A model generated the notes under the pieces. It saw only the letters and a program-made list of their open reading frames with translations. It searched no databases and had not been told where the DNA came from. A DNA stretch of 23,359 nt from JBNKDD01 sp050288085 (GTDB taxonomy: Bacteria; Chloroflexota; Anaerolineae; Aggregatilineales; UBA3940), in contig JBNKDD010000058.1 of assembly GCA_050288085.1 (NCBI GenBank), forward strand, positions 1-23,359, in the 5' to 3' direction. The stretch's first letter is position 1. The number at the start of each line of letters is the position of its first letter. This document shows, one piece after another, positions 15,461 through 23,359 of the stretch. A program made the translations under genes and the position numbers.

Positions 15461-18238
15461 TCAGGAGGGCAATATTCCCAGTGCCCTTGCCCTGGTGACT
15501 GCTTGAGTCCGTGTGTTGACATCAAGTTTGCTATAAATATTGCGGGTGTGGACCTTGATCGTATGGGTAGATAAGAACAGCCTGTCAGCGACTTCTGGAT
15601 TTGTCAGTCCTTCAGCGATCAATTGCAGTACCTCAATCTCGCGTTCGCTGAGAGGCTCCAACCACTCGCCTTCGGTCGTCTGCGATCTTGCCGGTTCTGA
15701 CGGCTCCAGGTCGGCAGTCGGAAAAGCGGCCAGCAACCGGCGGACATAATCAGGTGTGATACCCTGAGAGAGCGCTTCGTAAAGCAGGCGGCCCATTGCC
15801 GGACCCTCGTCTACAAAGGTGCGGATAAGCCCTTCCGGTTCGGCCAGGGTCAGGGCACGCTCCAGCGGGATCATGACCTGGTCTGTATCACCCCTGGCTT
15901 GAAATATAAGTGCCTGGAGCATAAAAATCTCGATCACCCTCGATGTGCGTTCCCCGGATTCTGATGCCTCAAGTAACCATTGCAGCAGTTCTAAGGCATC
16001 ATCCAGACGCTCTTGAGCCATCAGGATGCGGACAAGCACCACGTACTCAATCAGTGTGAAATAATCGGGTTCTTGTTGTGGCTTAGCTCCTTCAGGATCG
16101 ATCAACTCACGCTTTTCAGTCCATTGATTGGCTGCCTCAAGCCTGCCTTGAGCTAACCACAGTCGTGCCTCCCAGGCTGCTGTCAGGTTTGTTAGCCAGG
16201 GAGGTACATTCGACTCCAGTTCGGTATTTTTTATCTTTCGGATGATCTCCTCGGCTCCGGATATATCGCCACTGGAAAATAGGACTCTTATCAAGCACAG
16301 GTAGCTCCAACTGAGCATTGCCACATCGCCGCCATGCTTAAACAGTTCTACACCTTTTCTTGCCAGGCTAAGACCCTCGTCCAGGTCGTTTAATTCGGTC
16401 AGTGCCTCGCCCCATATCGCCAACAACCAACCGGCTGCTCCCGTTTGTAACAGCCCGCTTTCCTTTGCCAGTTCCCATTGCTGCTGACAGATCGCTGCCG
16501 TCCGTTGCAATCGGGCCTGTTCTCTCAGTGTGACAGCCATTTTCAGATTGGCAATGATCAGAAAATAATTATTGCCTGCCAATCTGCTCGTCTCTATCGC
16601 TTCTGCTTGAGCATGGAGAGCGGCTGGCATCTCGCCTTTGAGAGCATACGCATCGCCCAGAGCAATTGCAGCGATGACGCGGCGTATGTTTATATCCTGC
16701 TCAGGCAAGTATTCAAGCGCTCGGTGAGCCTGCCTGATAATCTCTTGTACATCTCCCTCCTGGAAATAGGAGGCCAGAAATGCTCGGACTGCTGCTAACC
16801 TGCCTTGAAGTTCCAGTCTATCAGGTTTAGAAAGTTGGACTTCTTGATCGGGCGATGAGGCATCGTTGCTAAGGCCAAGCAGCCTCTCCGCCGCCTTAAG
16901 ACTATGGTCAGCCAGATCGAGCTGGCCGCTGGTAAACATATACAGGGCGTGAAAAATACAGAGTTGCGGCCTGGAGATTATGAACTCAACAGGAATCTCT
17001 ACCATCCATCGCCGCAGCTTGGCATGTTCCCCGCGTGCCCACAGCGGATCAATATGCTTGTCGAGCAGACTCGCCGCTCGTTCGTAATCTTCACCTCGAA
17101 GGGCATGCTCGATTGCCTCATCGGTGAATGTATTCTGTTCGTACCATTCGCTCGCTTTGCGGTGCAGTAGGGTCAGATTCTCTGATTGTGTCTGGCGCAG
17201 ACGCTGGCGTAATAAGTCCGCAAAAAGATGGTGATAGCGATACCAGTGCCGCTCCCCATCCATAGGAACAATAAACAGATTGGCGCGATCTAACATTTCC
17301 AGGGTCGCCTGACCGTTGTCTTGACCGGTCAGGGTATCACACAAGGAGCCGTTCATCCGGTTGAGAAAAGCGGTTTGCAGTAAGAAGTGCTGGATGCTTT
17401 CCGGCTGCTGTTCCATGACTTCTTCAATCAGGTAGTCCAGCACAAAACGGTGGCTGCCGGTGAAAGACTTGATGAGCTGCGAGGCGTCTTCGCGCCCCTG
17501 CATAGAAAGGGCGGCCAGTTGCAGCCCGGCAATCCAACCTTCGGTACGGGTTTCCAGTATCGCGATGTCCTGCGCCGAAAATCCCAGGCCCATAACCTTG
17601 TTGAGGAAATGGGTAGCTTCGGCATTTGAAAAGCGCAAGTCCGCGCCGCGCAGTTCAGTCAACTGGCCGCTGGCACGCAGCCGTCCCAGGGGCAGATGTG
17701 GATCCTCCCGCGTGGCAATAACCAGGTGCAAGGCCGGAGGCAGGTGATCGAGCAAGAAGGTGATCACCTTGTCAATCGTGGCTGATTCGATTGTGTGATA
17801 ATCGTCGAGGACGATCACTATTCTGCCAGGGATAGCAGCGCTCTCATTGATCAGAGAGGTCAGGATGGCTTCGACCGGTGGTAACTGCAGCGATTGAAGC
17901 ATACCTGTCGAACTCTGACCAATAGCAGCATCAATCCCGCGAGCCCGGTTCAATGCGGCAATGAAGTAGGTGAGGAAACGTGCCAGATCATTATCGTCTG
18001 CATCCAGTGACAGCCAGGCGATTTCGTAGTCGTCCTCGGTACATAGATTGTCGATCCACTCGCTGATCAACGTGGTCTTGCCAAAGCCTGCCGCAGCGGA
18101 TATAAGGGTAAGTTTGCGACCAAACCCCTGGTTTTGATAAAAGCCTGTATTCAATTGTGTGATCAGGTGGGTACGGTGCACGATCTCAGAACGGGCGGGG
18201 GGGATATAGAACTTTGTTGCCAGAAGAGCGTCTTGCAT
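15461..18238 (-). CDS. MalT-type LuxR transcriptional regulator (paralogue A)
   Basis: 925 residues; ATP-dependent regulator of the MalT/STAND class. The N-terminal NTPase has Walker A AAAGFGKTT at 48-56 and Walker B VIVLDDYH near 142-149, then a winged-helix region with the phrase ATRTEGWIAGLQLAALSMQG-like (about 225-250). A long TPR-like alpha-helical sensor region spans about 390-820. The C-terminal LuxR HTH is at about 860-920 (LSEREIEVLQLIAEGLTNPEVA, then FLSTHTIKVHTRNIYSKL in pieces). In this class an inducer binds the TPR region and ATP drives oligomerisation (family knowledge). GGAGG lies 7 nt before ATG 18238. It lies 146 bp downstream of paralogue B, in the same orientation, with its own TATAAT. 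Confidence 0.93.
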   Translation of the reverse strand: MQDALLATKFYIPPARSEIVHRTHLITQLNTGFYQNQGFGRKLTLISAAAGFGKTTLISEWIDNLCTEDDYEIAWLSLDADDNDLARFLTYFIAALNRARGIDAAIGQSSTGMLQSLQLPPVEAILTSLINESAAIPGRIVIVLDDYHTIESATIDKVITFLLDHLPPALHLVIATREDPHLPLGRLRASGQLTELRGADLRFSNAEATHFLNKVMGLGFSAQDIAILETRTEGWIAGLQLAALSMQGREDASQLIKSFTGSHRFVLDYLIEEVMEQQPESIQHFLLQTAFLNRMNGSLCDTLTGQDNGQATLEMLDRANLFIVPMDGERHWYRYHHLFADLLRQRLRQTQSENLTLLHRKASEWYEQNTFTDEAIEHALRGEDYERAASLLDKHIDPLWARGEHAKLRRWMVEIPVEFIISRPQLCIFHALYMFTSGQLDLADHSLKAAERLLGLSNDASSPDQEVQLSKPDRLELQGRLAAVRAFLASYFQEGDVQEIIRQAHRALEYLPEQDINIRRVIAAIALGDAYALKGEMPAALHAQAEAIETSRLAGNNYFLIIANLKMAVTLREQARLQRTAAICQQQWELAKESGLLQTGAAGWLLAIWGEALTELNDLDEGLSLARKGVELFKHGGDVAMLSWSYLCLIRVLFSSGDISGAEEIIRKIKNTELESNVPPWLTNLTAAWEARLWLAQGRLEAANQWTEKRELIDPEGAKPQQEPDYFTLIEYVVLVRILMAQERLDDALELLQWLLEASESGERTSRVIEIFMLQALIFQARGDTDQVMIPLERALTLAEPEGLIRTFVDEGPAMGRLLYEALSQGITPDYVRRLLAAFPTADLEPSEPARSQTTEGEWLEPLSEREIEVLQLIAEGLTNPEVADRLFLSTHTIKVHTRNIYSKLDVNTRTQAVTRARALGILPS

Positions 18239-18276
18239 GCATATTCCTCCGTATTCCCTTCTTAAGCAGCCTGTCC

Positions 18277-18282
18277 ATTATA
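18277..18282 (-). promoter_or_regulatory. -10 element of regulator A
   Basis: Minus-strand TATAAT in the context AGTATAATGG, 38 bp before ATG 18238. Paralogue B has AGTATAATAGG at the matching place. No clear -35 is visible, as expected of activator-dependent or extended promoters. Confidence 0.5.
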
Positions 18283-18384
18283 CTATACGAATAATCAAAA
18301 GATGGGGGCAGCAGTCAAAGCATCTTGCGTCTTATCGGTATGCCAGCAAAAATGCCGGGCAGGCTGACAGGTTCGATCAGACAA

Positions 18385-21138
18385 TTAGAGGAAAGGTAAG
18401 ATGCCCAGCGATCTACCTCTGGTGACAGCCTGTGTCCGGTTGTTGACACTCAGTTTGCTGTAGATGTTACGGGTATGGACTTTGACCGTATGTGTTGAAA
18501 GGAAAAGCCTGCTGGCGATCTCCGCATTGGTTAACCCATCGGCGATGAGCCGGAGGACATCCGTTTCCCGTTCACTCAGCGGCTCGACCCAGTCACCCTC
18601 TATCACCTGGGGTTTGACCGGGTCGGAAGGCTCTGGCTCGGCAGCCGGGAATGCTGCCAGCAGCCGCCGCACATAATCAGGCTCAATGTCATGAGAGAGA
18701 GCTTCGTAAAGCAGGCGGGCCATTGGCGGGCCTTCGTCTACAAAAGTGCGGATGAATCCTTCTGGTTCGGCCAGGGGCAGGGCGTGCTCCAGTGGGATCA
18801 TGGCCTGGGCCAGATCACCCCTGGCTTGAAGTGCAAGTGCCTGGAGTATCAAAATCTCGATCACCCTTGATGTCGCCCCCCTTGATTCGGCGGTTTCGAG
18901 CATAGTTTTCAGTAGAGCATCTGCTTCATCCAATCGTGCTTGAGCGATAAGAATACGAATCAACACAGAATATTCCATGTTGTTCAGATAAGCAGGGCTT
19001 TTACTGGCGTCCAGCCCACTCCCTTGAATCCATTGGTTAGCTGCCTCTAGCTTACCCTGTGCTAACGACAGCCATGCCTGCCAGGCTGATAACCTGACCG
19101 GGAACCAGAAAGGCATCTCATATCCTCGAGTAGCATCCTCAATTCTGTAGATGGTCTCTTCAGCGCCCTCCAGATCTCCCATGGAAAACAAGATTCTTAC
19201 CAGACACAGGTAACCCCAGCCGAGACTCATCAGATCGCCACTTTTCTCGGTCAGTTTAATACCTGCGTTTGCCTGATGTAGGGCTTCCTCCAGGTGATTT
19301 AATTCAGCTAATGCCTCGCCCCATATTGCCATCGTGCAGCCGACTATCGCTGTTTGTGCCAGTCCGTTATCGCTTGCCAGTTGAAACTGCTGCTGGCAGA
19401 TTTCAATTGTTTGCTGTACCCGGCCCTGTATCCTCAGGGTCATCGCCAGTCTTAGATAGGCTAGCACGATCATGTAGGAGTTGCCGGTCGCTTTGCTCAT
19501 TTCCAGCGCTTCCAGACGGGCCGAGTAAGCTGAGTTTATATCACCGTTGAAAGTGTGTGTATCGGCTAAAACAACAACAGCCGTGCTGCGCCAGATCAAG
19601 TCCTGCTCAGGCAGATATTCAATTGCCTGGCTCGCATACTTGCCCACCCCTTGTAGATCCCCTTGATAGGTAGCCATATAAGCCCGGATGACAGCCGCTC
19701 TGCCTCGAATCTTTTTCCTGAGGCTGTCCATATGCTCTAACAACGAGGTCCCAGGTGCCTGAACGTTTCCTGTGTCGACCGCCTTTTCGGCAGCTTGAAG
19801 GCTCTTTTCTGCCTCTTCTTGCTGACCGGCAGCAAACAGATTCCATGCGTAATGGATACATAGATATGGCCTGGAGAATAATAATTCACCGGGTAACTGA
19901 ACCAGCCAACTTTGCAGCCTGGTATGCTCACCTCGCTGCCAGACCACATCACCATGTTCATCGAGTAGATCTGCTGCTCGTTCAAAATCTTTACCTTGAA
20001 GGGCGTGCTCGATTGCCTCGTCGGTGAACGCGTTCTGCGTGTACCATTCACTTGCTTTGCGGTGCAGGATAGTCAGTTGTTCAGGGTGAGTCTGGCGCAG
20101 GTAGTGGCACAATAAATCTGCAAAAAGATGGTGATAGCGATACCAGCGCCGCTCCCCATCCAGGGGAACAATAAACAGATTCGCATGCTCTAACATTTCC
20201 AGGGTTTCCTGGCCGTTATCCTGGCCGGTCAGGGCATTACACAAAGAGCCGGTCATCTGGTTGAGAAAAGCCGTCTGCATCAAGAAGGTCTGGATGCTTT
20301 CCGGCTGCTGTTCCATAACCTCTTCGATCAAGTAATCCAGCACAAAACGGTGGCTGCCGGTGAATGACTTGATGAGTTGAGAGGCGTCATCGCGCCCCCT
20401 CATAGAAAGCGCTGCTAGTTGTAAACCGGCGATCCAACCTTCAGTGCGGGTTTCCAATGTCGTGATGTCCTGTGCCGACAGACCCAGATCCATTACCTGG
20501 TTGAGGAATTGGGTAGCTTCGGAGGTCGTAAACCGCAGGTTCATAGCACGCAGTTCCATTAACTGCCCGCTGGCTCGCAGTCGTCCCAGGGGGAGATTTG
20601 GGTCTTCCCGTGTAGCGATGATCAGGTGTAACTGGGAGGGCAGGTGTTCGAGCAGGAAGGTAAGCGCATTATCAACCTTTGGCGAATCGATAAGGTGATA
20701 ATCGTCGAGGGCAATAACGACTCTGCTGGGGATAGCGGCGACCTCGTTAATCAGCGCGGTCAGGATGGCTTCGATTGGCGGTAGTTGAGGGGTTTGGATC
20801 ATAGCCAGCGAACTCTGTCCAACAGTGCCATCAATTCCATCAACCCGGTTCAGGGCCGCGATGAAGTAAGCGAGGAAGCGGGCTGGGTCATTGTCGCCCT
20901 CATCCAGTGACAGCCACGCGATCTTGTAATCGTCTTCGGTGCATAGATTGTTGAGCCATTCGCTGATCAACGTGGTCTTACCAAAGCCTGCCGCAGCAGA
21001 TATAAGGGTAAGTTTGCGGCCAAACCCCTGGTTTTGATAAAAGCCTGTATTCAATTGTGTGACCAGGTGGGTACGGTGGACGATCTCAGAACGGGTGGGG
21101 GGGATATAGAACTTTGTTGCCAGAAGAGCGTCTTGCAT
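18385..21138 (-). CDS. MalT-type LuxR transcriptional regulator (paralogue B)
   Basis: 917 residues with the same architecture as its neighbour: Walker A AAAGFGKTT at 48-56, Walker B IALDDYH near 143-149, TPR-like region about 390-810, and LuxR HTH near 855-915 (LSERETDVLRLIADGLTNAE, then STHTVKVHTRNIYSKL). N-terminal and HTH domains are very similar to paralogue A, whereas the TPR region differs widely, suggesting different inducers. The first roughly 190 bp of the two genes including the ribosome site differ at only about eight positions. GGAGG precedes ATG 21138 by 7 nt. No terminator is obvious between the two genes (18239-18384). Confidence 0.93.
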   Translation of the reverse strand: MQDALLATKFYIPPTRSEIVHRTHLVTQLNTGFYQNQGFGRKLTLISAAAGFGKTTLISEWLNNLCTEDDYKIAWLSLDEGDNDPARFLAYFIAALNRVDGIDGTVGQSSLAMIQTPQLPPIEAILTALINEVAAIPSRVVIALDDYHLIDSPKVDNALTFLLEHLPSQLHLIIATREDPNLPLGRLRASGQLMELRAMNLRFTTSEATQFLNQVMDLGLSAQDITTLETRTEGWIAGLQLAALSMRGRDDASQLIKSFTGSHRFVLDYLIEEVMEQQPESIQTFLMQTAFLNQMTGSLCNALTGQDNGQETLEMLEHANLFIVPLDGERRWYRYHHLFADLLCHYLRQTHPEQLTILHRKASEWYTQNAFTDEAIEHALQGKDFERAADLLDEHGDVVWQRGEHTRLQSWLVQLPGELLFSRPYLCIHYAWNLFAAGQQEEAEKSLQAAEKAVDTGNVQAPGTSLLEHMDSLRKKIRGRAAVIRAYMATYQGDLQGVGKYASQAIEYLPEQDLIWRSTAVVVLADTHTFNGDINSAYSARLEALEMSKATGNSYMIVLAYLRLAMTLRIQGRVQQTIEICQQQFQLASDNGLAQTAIVGCTMAIWGEALAELNHLEEALHQANAGIKLTEKSGDLMSLGWGYLCLVRILFSMGDLEGAEETIYRIEDATRGYEMPFWFPVRLSAWQAWLSLAQGKLEAANQWIQGSGLDASKSPAYLNNMEYSVLIRILIAQARLDEADALLKTMLETAESRGATSRVIEILILQALALQARGDLAQAMIPLEHALPLAEPEGFIRTFVDEGPPMARLLYEALSHDIEPDYVRRLLAAFPAAEPEPSDPVKPQVIEGDWVEPLSERETDVLRLIADGLTNAEIASRLFLSTHTVKVHTRNIYSKLSVNNRTQAVTRGRSLGILPFL

Positions 21139-21166
21139 TCATATTCCTCCAGATTCCAGCACGCCT

Positions 21167-21172
21167 ATTATA
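21167..21172 (-). promoter_or_regulatory. -10 element of regulator B
   Basis: Minus-strand TATAAT in AGTATAATAGG, 28 bp before ATG 21138, matching the element of paralogue A. No convincing -35. Confidence 0.45.
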
Positions 21173-21209
21173 CTCCTGAATCTGGTTCTGCTCTCCCCAC
21201 CGCAGTGTT

Positions 21210-21921
21210 TCAGGGCAAATGCGACCCGGCGATAAATTGAGCAGGCATTTTCATATCTAGAGCCAAATGAGGCCGCTTGTTGTGATAATAATCCAAGAAA
21301 TCATCGGCGCGTTGTTGAACGAGAGCCAGGTCAGTACTCTTGAAAGGTGTCCGGCCAAATTCCTCACGCCGGAGGGTCCCGTTGAAGCACTCAATGAAAG
21401 CCTGGTCATTCTTCTTGTAGGGACGGGCAATCACCTGCTCAGCGGCATACAGGAGAATGGCCTGGGCAAACTCCTTTTTAAATTCTGAGCCGCCATCGGT
21501 TTGGATAACTCGCATCCGGCCAAAGACCTGGGCTATGTATTCCAGGGCAGCTTTGCCATCCAGGGCTGTCAGGCTGGGCCGAATGAATGCCCGCTTGCCG
21601 CATCAAACGTGCTACTCGTTTGCAGGATACCCGAATGCCTTTTTGCTGCAGCAGGGCATGAATGCGCGGGCTGCCATACAATTTCCGACTGTTTTGGTGG
21701 GCCTCACGGATCTTTTCCAGCAAGATTTGGTCTTCCTGCTCGCGCTGGCTCGCTGACCGGCTGCGCCAGGCATAGTATCCGCTGACCGATACATTCAGCG
21801 CCCGACACATCAGTTCTATCGCGTATTCGCCCTGGTTGGCCGCGATCATCTGATAACTTTCCCTGGGCCTTGGCTGCAAATGCTGTTTTCCCTCTACTAA
21901 ATCGGGTGAAACCCAGCTCAA
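21210..21921 (-). pseudogene. Degenerate IS3-family transposase (OrfB)
   Basis: Two frames make up the remnant. The upstream frame (to 21921) has the OrfB N-terminus: YQMIAANQGEYAIELMCRAL, VSGYYAW, then LYGSPRIHALL and RVARLMRQAGI. The downstream frame resumes as FIRPSLTALDGKAALEYIAQ, continues with VIQTDGGSEF (second catalytic Asp), FIECFNG (catalytic Glu) and DYYHNKRPHLAL, and ends at 21210. The junction near 21590 has lost roughly 70-80 codons, including the first catalytic Asp, and changes frame. No OrfA is recognisable and no terminal inverted repeats were found. It cannot make an active enzyme. Region 21922-22190 upstream holds no gene I can support; it may contain IS flank. Confidence 0.85.
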
Positions 21922-22141
21922 CCAACGCCAAAAGCTCGGGGCACATACTGCTGCCGAAGCAAAGAAAGTATTTATTATGCGGAGACTTCATTCACACCAA
22001 CAGCATGCTTAAAAATCCAGAACAGAAGCTGGTCCTGAATATCGCTTCCGAGCCTCGTTGGCAAAAGCGGGCTGACCGACCACGCAGCTGACTCAGCAGT
22101 CTGACCGGATCGGGATTTGTGACAGTGTTCATATGAGGAGC

Positions 22142-22172
22142 GGCGGGGAACTGCCAGCAGGCTGTCCCCGCC
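22142..22172 (-). terminator. Hairpin downstream of the lipoprotein remnant
   Basis: GGCGGGGA (22142-22149) pairs with TCCCCGCC (22165-22172), 19 bp past the stop at 22191, with CTG/CAG pairing inside. It lacks a T tract on the minus strand, so it may be a processing or rho-assisted site rather than a strong intrinsic terminator. Confidence 0.45.
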
Positions 22173-22190
22173 ATGAGCTGATTTGACCGG

Positions 22191-22520
22191 TTACTGAACT
22201 TTAATTTCGATGACGTCCTTCACCTGCACATTGCCGGGAAAGCCGGGCAGCACCATACTGAAACCACCTCCGTCGTTAAAGGCCACGATGCAATCTGCAC
22301 AGCCGCGCACTTCGTCAAGGGACAATTCGGCTTCGTAGCCATCACTGGCAACGAATGCCAGCGAAGCAGCACCGCTCTGTACACCGGCCTCGTCCAGCAG
22401 TGCGTTGACCGACACGCCGGTACGGGTGGACTCTTCGCCTTCCTTGTTGGTTGAGATGGCTTCCATGGTGTCCATTGCGCGGACCTCATCTTCTGCCCAT
22501 GCCATCTCATTATCAACCAT
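22191..22520 (-). CDS. Molybdopterin-oxidoreductase-fold (SUOX-like) lipoprotein, C-terminal part, 5' end damaged
   Basis: 109 residues from ATG 22520, but the same frame is open upstream and encodes AASGGDSGGGEDAALKLTGM, which looks like a lipoprotein linker (Gly/Ser/Asp-rich) and the first strand of an oxidoreductase molybdopterin-binding-like domain. So the ATG is probably internal and the true start with signal peptide and lipobox is missing. Recognisable parts are TRTGVSVNALLDEAGV (33-48), LAFVASDGYEAELSLDEV (54-71) and PGNVQVKDVIEIKVQ at the end. The catalytic Cys of sulfite oxidase is not evident, so cofactor binding is doubtful. It lies last in an operon with the cytochrome and EcfT. 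Confidence 0.6.
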   Translation of the reverse strand: MVDNEMAWAEDEVRAMDTMEAISTNKEGEESTRTGVSVNALLDEAGVQSGAASLAFVASDGYEAELSLDEVRGCADCIVAFNDGGGFSMVLPGFPGNVQVKDVIEIKVQ

Positions 22521-22531
22521 CCCGGTGAGCT

Positions 22532-22930
22532 TCAGGGCGGCATCTTCGCCGCCGCCAGAATCGCCACCAGAAGCGGCAGGTGGGTATGGGGTTGGGCACG
22601 GTAAGGCAAGATGTCGTTTAGTCGGATAAAACCCGGTTCGGGGACATCGCCCGTCAGAACGATCATGTTATAGAACGGCACATCTGCAAATTCAACCGCG
22701 CCGTGATCGTCGTGGCAGGTGGTGCAGGTGTGAAAATCAACCGCATCATGACACTCTGCACACTCGTTCATGGTGCGGGCTTCTTCCATCAAAAAACCAC
22801 TGCCGTAATGAGACACCACACTTACCGGCATCGTACCTGCACCCAGCGCAAATCCGATCCCACCGATTATGATAATGACCACCACACCGACAATGGCAGG
22901 CAGCAGCCGGTTATTTGCCAGCTTTGACAT
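22532..22930 (-). CDS. Small membrane-anchored c-type cytochrome, probably C-terminally truncated
   Basis: 132 residues. An N-terminal TM at about 10-30 anchors it. Two haem c sites, CAECH (57-61) and CTTCH (69-73), lie close together as in multihaem c7/NapC-like modules. Then follows a segment like a SUOX-type domain start: IVLTGDVPEPGFIRLND at about 90-106, then PHTHLPLL at about 114-121. The frame then runs into LVAILAAAKMPP and stops, with no family-like continuation, while the next frame takes over coding. GAGGAGG lies 5 nt before ATG 22930 and 9 bp separate it from ecfT. Probably an envelope electron-transfer protein. Confidence 0.7.
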   Translation of the reverse strand: MSKLANNRLLPAIVGVVVIIIIGGIGFALGAGTMPVSVVSHYGSGFLMEEARTMNECAECHDAVDFHTCTTCHDDHGAVEFADVPFYNMIVLTGDVPEPGFIRLNDILPYRAQPHTHLPLLVAILAAAKMPP

Positions 22931-22939
22931 CCAACCTCC

Positions 22940-23359
22940 TCAGATTTTCAGAAAAATGGTCAGCCCTACACCGACCACCAGCAATCCCACAGCCAACCCA
23001 TCATGCCAGCCGGGGCGAACCTCCCGCAGATAGGTGCGCTGCGGGTATTTACCGAAGCAGCGCCCTTCCATCGAGACGGCCAGCGCATCGACTTTGACCA
23101 GCGCCGATACCAGCATCGGCAGGAAGAACTGCCGGGCCAACAGCAGGAAGCGAGACAGGTTCTTTCGATCATAAGCTGCGCCGCGCATGACCTGTGCCTG
23201 GTACACGATCTGTGCCTCGCGCTCAAAAACCGGCACCAGCCGGAGCGCCGTCACCAGCGCAAAACCAAACCGGTAGGGCAGGCCCGCCTGCATCAGCCCG
23301 TAAGCCAGATCATTAGGCGAGGTGCTGAACACAAATAGATAGCGGAACAACACCACGCT
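22940..23359 (-). CDS. ecfT: ECF transporter transmembrane component EcfT (C-terminal part, partial)
   Basis: Open to the window edge, about 139 residues of the C-terminal half. EcfT couples the two ATPases of an energy-coupling-factor vitamin or metal importer to the substrate-binding S component. Family features: PYRFGFALVTALRLVP, the first coupling motif QAQVMRGAAYD, and the second SMEGRCFG, corresponding to the two Ala-Arg-Gly/Ser-type motifs in coupling helices, then a final TM and short tail. The 5' half and any S and ATPase genes lie beyond the window. Substrate unknown; the adjoining redox genes are unusual partners. Confidence 0.85.
   Translation of the reverse strand, partial: SVVLFRYLFVFSTSPNDLAYGLMQAGLPYRFGFALVTALRLVPVFEREAQIVYQAQVMRGAAYDRKNLSRFLLLARQFFLPMLVSALVKVDALAVSMEGRCFGKYPQRTYLREVRPGWHDGLAVGLLVVGVGLTIFLKI

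Noticed and set aside
21922..22190. Possible OrfA or IS end upstream of the IS3 remnant
   Set aside because: Short frames here show no OrfA helix-turn-helix pattern, and I found no repeat matching the sequence after the OrfB stop.
1..23359. CRISPR arrays, tRNA or rRNA genes, plasmid or phage replication functions
   Set aside because: No regularly spaced long repeats, no tRNA-like T-loop and acceptor pairing, and no rRNA-like or phage genes were seen on reading both strands.

Overview
The window looks like chromosomal DNA from a Chloroflexota bacterium, probably Anaerolineae-like. The main grounds are two tandem MalT-type LuxR regulators of the kind abundant in that phylum, together with a FtsH, a plant-type H+-ATPase, an orphan HydG-like flavoprotein and an ECF transporter. 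The taxonomic call is inference; there is no rRNA or other marker here.

Layout. 1-804 (-): N-terminal 268 residues of FtsH, cut by the window edge. 921-3362 (-): P-type H+-ATPase. 3706-7796 (+): tightly packed operon of an unrecognised 222-aa protein, glucose-6-phosphate dehydrogenase, an MGDG-synthase-like glycosyltransferase and phosphoglycerate mutase, closed by a bidirectional terminator. 7865-8311 (-): membrane-anchored haem-binding protein, divergent from 8633-10249 (+), an HtrA-type lipoprotein protease. 10449-12282 (+): two polytopic membrane proteins (VTT/TVP38 type and LPG-synthase-TM/flippase type). 12480-13361 (+): FAD/NAD/2Fe-2S electron-transfer subunit. 13473-15182 (-): a two-gene unit in which an alpha/beta-hydrolase gene is split by a 99-bp palindromic MITE. 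15461-21138 (-): two paralogous LuxR/MalT-type regulators. 21210-21921 (-): dead IS3-like transposase. 22191-23359 (-): EcfT, a small c-type cytochrome and a molybdopterin-oxidoreductase-fold lipoprotein remnant, with a frame break between the last two.

Main observation. Six promoters carry the same architecture: four half-sites resembling (C/T)WTAAG repeated exactly every 11 bp, then 21-22 bp, then a good -10 hexamer. They precede ftsH, the H+-ATPase gene, the zwf/glycolipid operon, the haem-binding gene, htrA and the flippase-like gene. The 11-bp direct-repeat period and the overlap with the -35 region are what is known for PhoB/OmpR-family response regulators. The targets (membrane protease, envelope protease, proton pump, NADPH supply, glycolipid synthesis, lipid-flippase-like protein) suggest a membrane or envelope homeostasis regulon. 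The regulator itself is not in the window.

Right of about 13.4 kb the character changes: a MITE insertion, duplicated regulators, a decayed IS and a broken gene pair mark a more fluid region. I see no tRNA, rRNA, CRISPR array or replication origin.
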